Source: Heliocidaris erythrogramma (lineage: Eukaryota; Echinodermata; Echinoidea; Camarodonta; Echinometridae). From it: 64,000 nt of DNA. Location of the stretch: assembly GCA_025617745.1 (NCBI GenBank), contig CM046866.1, positions 19,289,725-19,353,724 on the forward strand, given 5' to 3'. The stretch's first letter is position 1. Every line of letters starts with the position of its first letter. Below are positions 1-11,300 of the stretch, in pieces. A model generated the notes under the pieces. That model was not told the origin of the DNA, ran no database searches, and was given only the letters and a program-made list of their open reading frames with translations. The translations under genes and the position numbers were made by a program.

Positions 1-1083
1 TCTCTTTATAACAGTGTTGTTATTGACTGTATGCATAGATAGATATGTTACAATGATATGGGTATACATCATGCACGGGTGACGAGGACAAAATATGAAC
101 CCCCTTTTCACAATTTCCCACTTTCTCTATTTCCTACTGGGTATGTATTTAATTTCCTTCCTTATATTTGTGTTTATTCATCCAAGAACCGTTATCTAAC
201 ATGGAATTGTATCAATTGATCCATGAATGTGTTTGATTACGGTTTGTTTCACAGCTCCAAAAAGTATTGAATAAGCTTCTTGTCCACCATGTACAAAATG
301 TTTAACTCGGTCTGAAGCTTGTACCATATTTTTCATTGTCTTTAAAAGCCCTATATAGCATCTTTTTGCAACTGGGGAAATACAAGATGTACTTTTTGTA
401 CAGAACTATGTTAAACACTTGGCAACTTGGTTTCACATACCAAATTATAAGATATTTATAAATTGCTCAGGGTTCGAATACTTGTGACTAATAATTATCT
501 CCTGAATCAGGGAGAAGTGTTTTTCCAACACGGTTTCAAAACTTGTCATTGCCCCTAAAGAGCGTTAGAACGTAGGAGGTGTACTTTGCCCAATGCATGT
601 TTTGCTATGGTTTGTTCTGTGTATATGTCACCCTGTATTTGATTGTTTTGTCTGTTCTTTTGGAAACTTCACGATTCTCTCACACCATGAAATGTTAACT
701 TTTTATTTTATCACATTTTGACTTCTTTCTGAAACTGAAGTATTCTGATGAAGTATACTTTGCTACACAATAGGTAGATAGCAGTCATTTATTGTCTAAT
801 TCTCAAACAAATATTGCGGTTGTGTTTCCGACGATTTATTTACAAGAGTGCTCTTATGGAAATGCTAAGTAATACCACAAAAATAGTTTGAATTGATTTG
901 CATCGATTTCATTGCATGGGTGAAAATGATTCCATTATGTTTATATGATTATTTGAATTAATTTGGCAATGTTCATGAAGTTTATCTTTAATATAAGATC
1001 AGAGGTTCTATGCAAACAAAGTTCTTTGGAAGTTTATCTAGTTTTGACGACTTTTGCTTGCAGCAAACCTAACGCCATTATCA
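1..1083. other. Unassigned AT-rich sequence
   Basis: No open frame with protein-like composition, no convincing splice-site pair and no recognisable repeat was found in this stretch. It lies downstream of RBM39 and may be intergenic or the 3' flank of an outside gene. Confidence 0.4.
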
Positions 1084-1180
1084 GGTGTTGGTCTAGTGGT
1101 AATGTCTGCAAGTAGCTCTCTGTATTCACCTACAAACTGACTCTGATCGGACCCAGGTTTGAATCTCAGTCACGTCTTTT
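1084..1180 (+). repeat. tRNA-like sequence, possible SINE head
   Basis: The stretch TGGTCTAGTGGTAA near 1088 resembles a tRNA A box, and GGTTTGAATC near 1157 resembles a B box (GGTTCGANNC). The spacing is too long and the arms do not pair into a normal cloverleaf, so this is not a functional tRNA. A tRNA-derived SINE head or tRNA pseudogene is the likeliest reading; chance is possible. Confidence 0.3.
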
Positions 1181-2522
1181 GGATTGTGATGTCAAAGGTC
1201 GGTCCCAGACTTAAAATAATCATATTTGATGGATACCCGTTTGTAAAAACCCAATTACACATACACACTCACAAATCATGGATATTTACTTTGCATGTAT
1301 ATTTACAATATTTTTCATTACAAAATTGTATACAATGCTTATTCAAGATGATTTGTTGAATCTTTAAAAAGTTGAGAGATCATAATATATTTTTTAATTT
1401 GCCCATTAATGATGTGGACAGTTTATAAGAACTACTGAATAAATGAATTACAATAACCTCGTACCACTCATATTTGTAGAAGGCTAAATTTATTGGAAGA
1501 AAAAAAATGAATTGCAGCAAAAACTGTACTTAAAGTGTGTTAAAATGAACAATGTTCTTTTGCAATCAACTTTTCTTCTGTGAAAGTAAAAGTAGTATTT
1601 CTTCAGAAAAAAGAAAAGACTGTTCATTTCGACGAGAATCCATAAGCAATAAGCGAGAAAGATAATGATTCTCTCTCCATTATTGCTGAATGAAGCAAAT
1701 GATTAGTAAATGTGCTGTTCTTTGTCAAGTGAGTTGTGTAACTACTGTTATCCAATCACAGCAACTTTGACTTTCATTTTCAAATAACTAATATACTTTG
1801 CCTTTATAACAGATCTTGTCCGTAGAGAATTTAGCCTTTTACCTTATTCTTAGTCAGCTAGGGTTTCATTCCACACCGTTATCTTTTTCATTTGAAAGAA
1901 TTGTGATGTTGAGAGTATGAATAAATTTTGAAGAGATTTCAATTATATTTTATCTTTATTTATTCTCTATTGCCTTTCAGGTTTGTAATACATGTACATG
2001 TAATCTAATTTTGTATCTGTTTGTTTTTTTTTAGGTAACATAATTATGAACAATTTGTTCCCCCCCCCCCAAGATAATTACTTTGAGCAGGGAATACTAG
2101 TAGGTAAGAATGGAGAATTAAGGGGAAAAGAACCATGTAATGGGGAAATAGGAAGAGGTTGTGAAGATAGAGAAAGAGTGGGTAGGGTGAGAAAGAGAGA
2201 GAGATAACATGTAAGAGAGCTGAAGATAAAAGCAACAGTGCAGGAGTAAAGGTTCAACAAACAACAAAACGTGTAATTGCAGAATAGACTATACATTAGA
2301 TGGAGAGGAGATACAAATGGTAGAAGAGAACGGGGTAGAGAAGGGATGTGTTTTTCTAAAATCTTGTGCTGTACAATATCCTGGAAGTCCCTATTTTGTG
2401 AAGGCAAAGTCCACGTATCAGTGACAAGAACACTGTAAAACCAGCAACTTGTAAAACATGAATCTTATGCAAATTGTTGGTGATTGCTGTTTTTTTCTCG
2501 CAGCATGAAACTTCTGTAAACC
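1181..2522. other. Unassigned sequence with poly-C and GA-rich tracts
   Basis: AT-rich sequence containing a C10 run at 2061-2070, followed by a G/A-rich tract (about 2090-2230) that yields spurious open frames on the minus strand. I see no splice sites or protein-family signature here. Confidence 0.4.
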
Positions 2523-2737
2523 TGGGGCCATATTCTTTTATGTTAGTAAAACTGTTAATTGTCATAACAAATCAAAATCAGGACAAGTCATTGATTGATG
2601 ATTGCGTAAAGATGGCTGTGCTCACGTAAAGTTAACAGAGTCATCTGCGCAAGCACCAATTATTAGTGTTTATTGCCCACAATCTGAGTTTGTTATGAAA
2701 CAATTAACAGTTTACCTAACACAGAATACCGCCCCTG
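2523..2737. mobile_element. MITE, CAGGGGCCGTATTCTG family, copy 1
   Basis: The ends are CTGGGGCCATATTCT and AGAATACCGCCCCTGG, inverted relative to one another. The interior (TGTCATAACAAATCAAAATCA..., GTGTTTATTGCCC) closely matches the copy at 20285-20526 and less closely the copy at 14036-14231. It is short and non-coding, a non-autonomous DNA transposon. The class is not determined because no clear target duplication was found. Confidence 0.75.
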
Positions 2738-4862
2738 GAGGGCTTAGAAATTTGTGAGAGTTTCTTGCATGTGAAAGTTTGCTGGTTATACATGCATATC
2801 ATTTTGCTAAAACATCCATAACAGCAACAGCAAATAAAGGTCTACAAAAAGACAAAAAAACAAAATTATACAATTCTTGATTTTCTATGAAAGTTTAATC
2901 TTTAAAGACAAGTGGTGTGGATCATTGAAAACAAAAATGCATGTAAAAAGGAAAAGAGAAGGAAAAAAGAAAAAAAATATAGATGGACAAATATTGTTCA
3001 AGTGTAGTATCGGGACAATTATACTTTGGCACCTCAATAATCAATAATTCTAAAAAAGTTTCAATGTCAGAAATCAGTTTCCCAGGACTCATCTCATACA
3101 TTGAAGTATTTACCTACATATAAATGAGAATCAAAAAATTCCCAAACCATTCTGTACATTTATCAACTTGCACTATACATGTATAGTAAACCTCACATCA
3201 GTCAAATATATTCATAATACCAACTTTCCTACCAAGTAAACAACCAAAAGTGCTAATACAAAAAGTTAAAGTGACTATAATTTCAGAATACAACATAAAA
3301 GTAATTCAATTCAAACTAAGCTCTTTAATACCAAGCTGTGAAAACATGGTTTTACTTAACAGTAGGAATGTACAGATAAATCATGTACCTGACATCATTT
3401 TTTTTGTTGGCAAGTCTGATATTGTGAGTAAAAGCACAAAAATTAGCTAATAATAAGGATCTATATATGCATGGTTTATGATAATGTAATATGTTTTTGT
3501 TTCTGTAAGACCAAGCAAACATTCTCACCAGTAAACTACATTTTATACTCAGCATAAACAGATCTTAACAACTGGTGTTTGGATGTACGGAATCATTTGA
3601 AGTCTACATATATACATTTACATGTCCAATGAAGTTCTTCCTCTATTTGCTAAAATACAAAGTCTCATGCCTCCAGATAACTGTTACACATATGATGTCA
3701 TAGAAGAAAATTTGGAAATAAAACTTTGAACAATACATTTCACACATATATACCATCCAATAAGAGAAAAAAATAAAGTTTTAAAAATACACTTTTTGCG
3801 AGGGAAAACTGAAAAATTTATAGGTCTGAACATGTTTATAAGATACTCAAATTTGTTGTTTCATTGAATTGCATGAGCTCATACAATTTATTTGTTTGTA
3901 ATCAACATGAAGTAAGACTACTAAATGCTTCAATATAAAATACAATTAAAAGATATAATACTCGTGAACACATCATTTACAGGTACTTACATTTTATTTC
4001 ATATTCTCATTGCGAGTTCCCTGTCTACAATTAGAATTAGGTATTATGATCTTTTGGTGATAAAAGGCTATTAATAATAATAATACATATAATAATAATA
4101 CATTGTGTAGAGACCTGTTACCTAATACATCTGTTTATTTTCACTTTACAGAGTACTTCAAATTCCAGCGTCAAATAGATATCTACTTCCGAATTTGAAA
4201 CCAAGTGTGCTGAGCTAAATGTGTTACACACCAGTCCAACAAGTTAGGGTCAAAAATCATCATCACTCATTATGGGTCAATGAACTTTTTTAAGTGGGAG
4301 AATCAGAATTGTCTAACATTTACTGTCCCATTGTGCCATTTCACACAGACTACACACAAACCCCATTGAGGACTATTCATGTGGCAAACAAAGAGTTAAT
4401 AAAAGAGGATTGATCCACATAGGTAAATAAATGAGTTTACTAAGAAATGAAAATAAAAGACATGTATCAAAATATGGTGAAATGTATTTACAAGTGTCAT
4501 AAGCAATAAACGCTTCTGTTCTTCAATTTACTTGAAGAAAATCTGCACGATAATTTTAGGTGCTTGCTGACGTCAGAAGATCTTTGAATGAAAAAAAAAC
4601 ACCTATTTACAAAATTTATACAAGATTTATAGTCTCAAAACATTTCTCCATGTCTCACTCTTTTCACACAGGAAATTTTGATTCTGCAATTTCATATCTT
4701 ACAAGGAATTTTCAAAGATGAGTTTCCTAAAAGGGATTAAAAGTTCAATACAAATGGTTTATATCATAAAAGTGGTCAATATGTGAACATATACATGTAT
4801 AGGCTAATGCATAGGTAGCATTCAATTAGATCTACACCAACACATATATAAACATGTGGGAT
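2738..4862 (-). other. Probable RBM39 3' UTR / 3' flank
   Basis: AT-rich sequence on the 3' side of the RBM39 stop codon, without protein-like frames. Candidate minus-strand AATAAA signals (TTTATT on the plus strand) lie near 3888, 3993 and 4134; which one is used cannot be told. A short (TAA)n repeat lies at about 4069-4102. Confidence 0.35.
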
Positions 4863-5010
4863 TCCCCATTTCATAAAACTTGTTATCTATAACAAGTTAC
4901 AATTACAGTTATAAGCTACTACTGAAAGACTTGCATCTGATTGGCTGAGAGCAAATTTGTTATAGACTTGTGCTAGTTGTTATTGATAACAAGTTTTATT
5001 AAACAGGGCC
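4863..5010. mobile_element. Foldback MITE, TGATTGGCTGAGAGC family, copy 1
   Basis: The ends TTCATAAAACTTGTTATC and GATAACAAGTTTTATTAAA are inverted copies. The centre contains TTATAAGCTACT and CTGATTGGCTGAGAGCAAAT, shared with the element at 63733-63875. It lies in the probable RBM39 3' UTR, where it would form an RNA hairpin. Confidence 0.75.
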
Positions 5011-5209
5011 CAGATTAGAAGGACAGAAAAAATTGAAATCCTATGAATTTAAAATCATTCCTTCCACTTCTCAGATAAAACAAGAATGCTTCATATCAAA
5101 TGCTATCACCCATTTGCATGAATCATAAATATCAAAATTCCCTTGGTTGAAATAATACCAGTCTGGATATGATGCTGTTGAGACGGAACCCCATGCCTAG
5201 GTCAGAATA

Positions 5210-5319
5210 CTATACTCTTCTTGGTGTACTTGGCTGAAGAAGCATTGTAGCCGATGCTGCCGGAGGAAAGATGGCGTGGTAATTGGCCACAGGCATGTAC
5301 GCTGCAGTGATCATTTTAC
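5210..5319 (-). CDS. RBM39: RBM39 coding exon 13 (last), end of UHM
   Basis: Begins after TTTCAG, completing the Gly codon split with exon 12, and reads GKMITAAYMPVANYHAIF before ending in PRRV and a TAG stop at 5212-5210. Human RBM39 ends comparably (GKMITAAYVPLPTYHNLF...PSRR), which fixes the terminus. The 3' UTR continues toward lower coordinates. Confidence 0.95.
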
Positions 5320-8300
5320 CTGAAACAAGACGGGGCAAACACCAAAGCTTTATTAAATCTCCCATTCGAACATCAATGGATCAAATCTATGTAAAACTGG
5401 TTAAATCGTCCTGGGGGGATGTTTCATAAAGCTGTTTGTAAGTTACGAATGACTTTACGCACGACTGGTGATCAGTTCTTGTGCTAAATGATTGAGAATC
5501 TGATTAGTATAGCACCCAGGACCTATAAATGAAAAAAACAAAAAACCCTTCAGTTGTACTTATGCTGCTGTGAATGGATAGAAAGAGGGTGCAAAGTAAA
5601 ATTCAAAGCCGTCCTGACTATCAGTCTGATGTTAACACTGGAACAACATAGTACCTCATTTTACTCAGAGTAAGTTTGTGTATTAGCATCAAGCACAGTC
5701 AGCAGGAAACATCAAATTATCAATTTATTGTCCAAGCTATACAAAACAATTACAGACCTGCTAACGCTGAAAAGTAAAAAAAAAACTGAGTCATGCGAGC
5801 ATAGAGATCGTGGTGTTCGCAGTGTCCCACAGCTGGGGGTCTAAGGGACAGTGCCCCTGAAGCTCCTGCAGTTTAAGCTCTGAAAAGTGCACTGTTAGGG
5901 CCAATATTGTTACTATTCTAACCAAAAAAAAAAATCCCGGAAGAAAAGGCGGAATTGCCATGGCAATATTCATTTTCATTTTCGCCGCCTTGGAGGCAGT
6001 TTTTGGCCTAGCAGATCAGTTTCGGCGACATGTACAAAGTCAATAATAGGGAGCGCGCATGCACACGGTGCGTTAACCGCTGATCAAAAGTCCCAGCAGC
6101 CCAAGCTGGCGTCCAACGCCGGAGCTCCCCCGCGTAAGACCCAGCCGAAAAATACTCCCACAGTATCAGACACTGAAATCTCAAGAATAACAAGATATCG
6201 CGTGTGCGTCTTACGCGAATGTATGACATTTGTTCTGGTCTGAATTTGCCATGCTAATCCTCAAACTATACCTAACCCTAACCCTAATCTTCACATTGTC
6301 ATGAACAAAAAAACAAAGCATGACCTTGACCTTAACCTTTGACCTTTCGAGATATGGACTGCAGAGCAAATATCGCAGGAGCAAATGTCGGCACCCCTCT
6401 TACGCACCTACTATCTTGACTGCAACGTGCGATTGACATACGAAAAATCCTGATCGAAAACTGAAAATTCTTGAAATACAGCTCAGTTTTTAGAACCCAT
6501 TTTTTTTCATTGCTACTGCGTTCCTGAGACTTTGGTATGTATTGTATGTGATATCCGGCCTATATACTGTGCACACATAAACAGAGGAGTTGGCAGGTCT
6601 GCAATTATCAGATCACTCTAAATACACAATAAAGCATAAATTCAAAATTTACACTTGCCACTTAACCTGTGATACCAAGTGCTTTGGAAGATATATCAAG
6701 TGTTGCAAAAGGGCGAGAACTTACTGCAAAGTGTCTAACGCAGTGGTTCTTTACCTAAAGGGCACCATGACCCATTTTGGCAATACTTGTTGTGGTGGCT
6801 GACACCAAAAAGCAGGGTTTTTTTCAGCACTGATACCCCTTTCATTGTTACTAACTTACTGTGAATAAGTTTCAATGGGATTTTATTTCATGCCTAGTTT
6901 AAATTTGGCCCGCGATTGGTGTACAGAGCCCGTATCCTGCCCGTATCCTCTTTTCTGTCCAGCCTCCACACGAAGGCAGAAGGTGGCCATGGGATTTTCG
7001 TACGTATTAACGGGCTCCGCGGCATCTACGATTTTGTTTCGCGGGAAGTAATACAAATTTGAAAAAATCATAAGCCCATAGCACCGTAGACATGTCGTAG
7101 GTGGCATTGCACAATGCCTGCACGGGCATCGCGCGGAGGCCTCAATTTTTTGTTGAACATGGCTGCAAAAAAAATTGGACAGAGATTGTAGACTAGTTGG
7201 ACATTTTCAAGGCCATAGCACAGTTATCACAAGGTTGCCGCTCGATGCCTGTGCAGTATTCGTGATACTGAGCAGTCATCCCGCTGCAACCCCACAGCTC
7301 CTACACCATGACTGTGCAGCCGCCTTGAGACGGGCCAAAAATTTGTCAGATGGGCTACGTACAATTTCTGTGCGGAGGCTGCAGAGGCTGCACTGGAATT
7401 GCACGATGTCCGTACAATCTCCGAACTGCCTCTGTACGGATTTGTCCTGGCCTGCCCCCAATATAATACACACAAACACCGTAGCCTGTAGCCACCAACG
7501 ATGCCCCAAAAATCGCAAGGAAAATCGTAGACCAATTTATTGTACGGCACCCGGGGCAAATGTAAACTAAGCATCACTGATGACCCATTTACTACTGTAA
7601 AACGAGAAAATCCCAGAAACTCCAAGACATCTGCAAATTTGGTGAGTGGTAGAGATTCAGGAAAGTTCCGAACCACGATAACTCGATCACAACACTGACA
7701 TTTGTGCAAATCATGACAGGGATTGCAGGGATTGTTGTCATCATTAACGATTCTCAAAAGTTTCATGTTGCCATAGGTTCTGGTTTTACCATGTTCCCCT
7801 TTGGCTATAAAAACCATAAATGACCCTAATGGGGTTCACAACCCCAGAATAAGAAAAATTAGTCTAATGTGATTGAAGACGTCTATTTTTGACACATACC
7901 TGCAAACCATCTGTTGTGAAGATTGTTGACTGCAGCCATAGCTATCTGTGCAGTAGGGCACTTCACATAGACATTGCCTTGTGGTGATGCTTTATCTACA
8001 TGTATATGAAGGACTCCTCCGTGCTTGTTACATTCCTCAATCACATCGTCTCTGATATCCGTCTCCCAACCTAGCATCGTTTCTCTGTAAACAAAAGATG
8101 ATTGTCATTAAACATTGAAGTAGAGTTTACTTGCCATTCTTTACTTATGAACAGCTGAATCTGAATGGACAGCATTTCAATTGATTCCATCAAATCAACA
8201 GATATTAAGAATTCAAAGAATTTACTCTAAAATCATTTTTTTTAAATGAAGAATGAATACTTGCAACAAAAAGAAATAACAGAAAACACATATGGCGATA

Positions 8301-11300
8301 TTTAAGCTGTTTTATTACTCCGGCATAACTGCAGAATGTCTTAATATCTTAACGCCGGTTAAGATATTGAAAATGTGTATTCATTCTCTACAACTGGTTG
8401 TATGACAAGTGCTACAGCAAAAATGGCTTCACATTAATTCCATACGCTGGACCAAACACCCTAACCCTAAACCTAAACCTAACCTAAAACCAAATCGCAA
8501 CCCCAACCCTATATCTTTTATGAAATAATGCACAGAGCAATTGTCACCAGAGCGTATGTCAGAGTGCCCCTTCACTACGGCTCTATTAACTTTGAGGATT
8601 GCCTGATGTATCCCCCATTAATCTCTGCAAATCAATCAATGATTGACTTGTGACTGATATAATTGTTAGATGAGCACTGAGCAACCAGGGTAAAGGGAGA
8701 CACAATTTTGACATTGTAAGAACTCTCTAGTCAGCCTTTGGAATGAAGAAAGAGAGCACATGATGCCCATGATGCCCAGGAGCTCAGGGTGTCAAAGGAT
8801 TTCTAAGTCATACACAATATGAGAGCAAATTCCTTACAATACTTACGCTTGAGGATCAAACATGTTTGAGAGCATGAAGCAAGCTGTAGATCCTGCTCCC
8901 GTAGGCCCACCTGGTGCTGCTGCTGGTGCTGGTGGTGCTGGTGCAGGGACCTGGGCTACTGGTGGTGGTGGTGGCTGAGGTACTGGTTCAGGTAATAGAC
9001 CAGGTCCTAGAGGTGGGATCCCTGACAGGACGTCCGGTATGGCTCCCATCCCAAGTGCCAAATTGGTCTGTAGTGTAGACATAAATAGAGTTTGAGTCAT
9101 GAGAAATTAAAGAAAGAGATAGGACATTAAAATGAATTTCATCATTTTGCCAAGTTCTTACCAATATTCAGACTTAATAATTTACTTCGCCTAAATGCAC
9201 ACTGGTGAAAAATTGGAAGGCTCCTGGTTATCCCCCATAGATTCATACATTTTGCGATAACTAGACTAGTACACTGAAATAAGTGATAATTTACTAAATG
9301 TCTATAGACATTAACTAAATTTTTACAAATTTTTAGGCAATGTTTTACTCCTCCATATAATAATTCAAGCAGAAAACAACTAAAACATGCCATGGGCTAA
9401 TCTTCATTCAAATTCTTACTCCACAACCCTAAAGGCTTGTTCACATATGTCGCTGTAAAATTCCAAGGCAAAAATAAAAAAATTTCATTGAGTAAATGAA
9501 TGGCAAAGCGGGGTGAGATAAAGTATCTAACAATAACAAAGACCAGTAAGCATACTGACATATTTGTGTGTTATATGCAGTGTTATAGCTACGGTGGTCG
9601 GCGGTGGACGGGCCCGACCAGCACGGGGGATTTCCGTCCACCACTCCGGGTGAAAAACACTGCTTCCGACCGGCACTAATTTCACATAAGAACTGCATTA
9701 AACGTAACTGTTTGTGAAGAAACGTGGTACTTACATTCATATTTCCATCTTTATTCTTGTTTTATTTGCAATCGTACAAGAATCATGCTTTCTATTTGAC
9801 AATAAATGATTATTTCTTAAAGATTTGCCGAGTTTCGTTGTCTTTTGTTACGCACTATACTGTACTACTGTTCGTAATTTGCACATACAAATAGATATCA
9901 TGTTTTACGTAGCGTATACCGGAAGCTGCTAATTGCGAGGCTCCGTTCGCTAGAATGACTTGTTGCTTGTCAGTCAGTGAAATTTGAACCACCACTAAAA
10001 AGTTCCTAGCTATAACACTGGTTATATGATACAGAAATGTTACACTATGAACACGGTGACAAAGAGAGCGGACAATTTATGCAGCTCCTCATTGTACCCT
10101 CCACAATAGCTCTAGTAAACAAAAGGACATCCCTTCACTGCTATTATGCGACACCTGTTCTACATATTTTAACAGGATAGCAATGAATGGATGTTCTTTT
10201 GTTAACCAGTGCAATTGTGATGGGTACAAGGAGGAGCAGCATAAATTGTCCGCTTCTTTGTTCGTCATGTTCATAGTGTTAGGTGCACTACGATATGTCA
10301 TTTTATTTTGTAACAGCATTTTTTTAGAGGCTATTCACAATATCCTATGGGAATGAGGCCTTAGACTGGAGGATGTTGGCCATTACCTGTTGCGCTGATG
10401 CTGTAGCTGCTGCTAGTGCTTGTGCACTCTGTTGAGCCTGTAACTGAGCAGCTTGTAGTGACTCCTGTAGGTTCATACCAGCCGGTGGTAGTGTGACCTG
10501 GTTAGGGTTGATCTGGATACCTGGCAGACCCAGTCCTGGGACCTGGCTCAACGGATGCAAGGCCTCAGCTGCTGCAGCAGGGATCTGGAAACCTGTACCT
10601 GCAGGTTACAAAGAGAAAGATTTTAGGATAATGCTATACGGTACCTCACAGAAGTGAATACGCTCTTCACAAATTTGCACATAATTCACTGCAACTTTTT
10701 AAGTATTGAAACTAGACACAAAAGCTGAAAAATAAAAGTCATTCTCAGACACAGAGATCCACATATATGGGAAAATCATCTCGAGTTGTAAGAAGCTAGA
10801 AAATGCAAAGTTTAACCAAAGAAAATGCAAAGTTTAACCAAAGTGGTATTTTTGTAGTACCCCTACCAATAGATATCTTTTGTCCAGTGTCAAACATGAC
10901 AACGATCACCGACCATACAGCATTTTGCTTTGATGCCCATCCTACTCAACACAATGCCCCTTTAAAAAAAAAAAACACAAGGCCACTTTTAACTTTAAAT
11001 AACTACTTTGTACCACTTAAGATTGTTTGGTTTCTGTGCCCATTTGAGTTCCCAAAGTGGCCTGCTCCTTAAACAACCCCCTTCTATGCAGTAAGGTATG
11101 TCAACAATTATCATAAATGAAGTTTAAAGAGTCAAATTTTTGCATTCGCTTCAGTTTTTTTTTTATTGTTGGATTGAGTATGAAATGTCTGTAAAAAGAA
11201 CAATCTTTAGAATAAAAGTTTCTGTTTTTGTTTCTGGACAAAAGAACTACCTGTTCCTAGCCCCCAAAACATGGTTCATCAATGCGATTATGGGCTGGGA

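Noticed and set aside
1084-1180. Functional tRNA gene
   Set aside because: A-box and B-box words are present but spacing is too long and the acceptor and anticodon stems do not pair.
2044-2407. Minus-strand Leu/Ser/Phe-rich frames
   Set aside because: They arise from a G/A-rich low-complexity tract; no splice sites and no family similarity.
7227-7817. 196-codon minus-strand open frame inside RBM39 intron 12
   Set aside because: Composition is mixed, no motif or family is recognisable, there are competing frames on both strands, and it lies in a GC-richer patch where long frames occur by chance.
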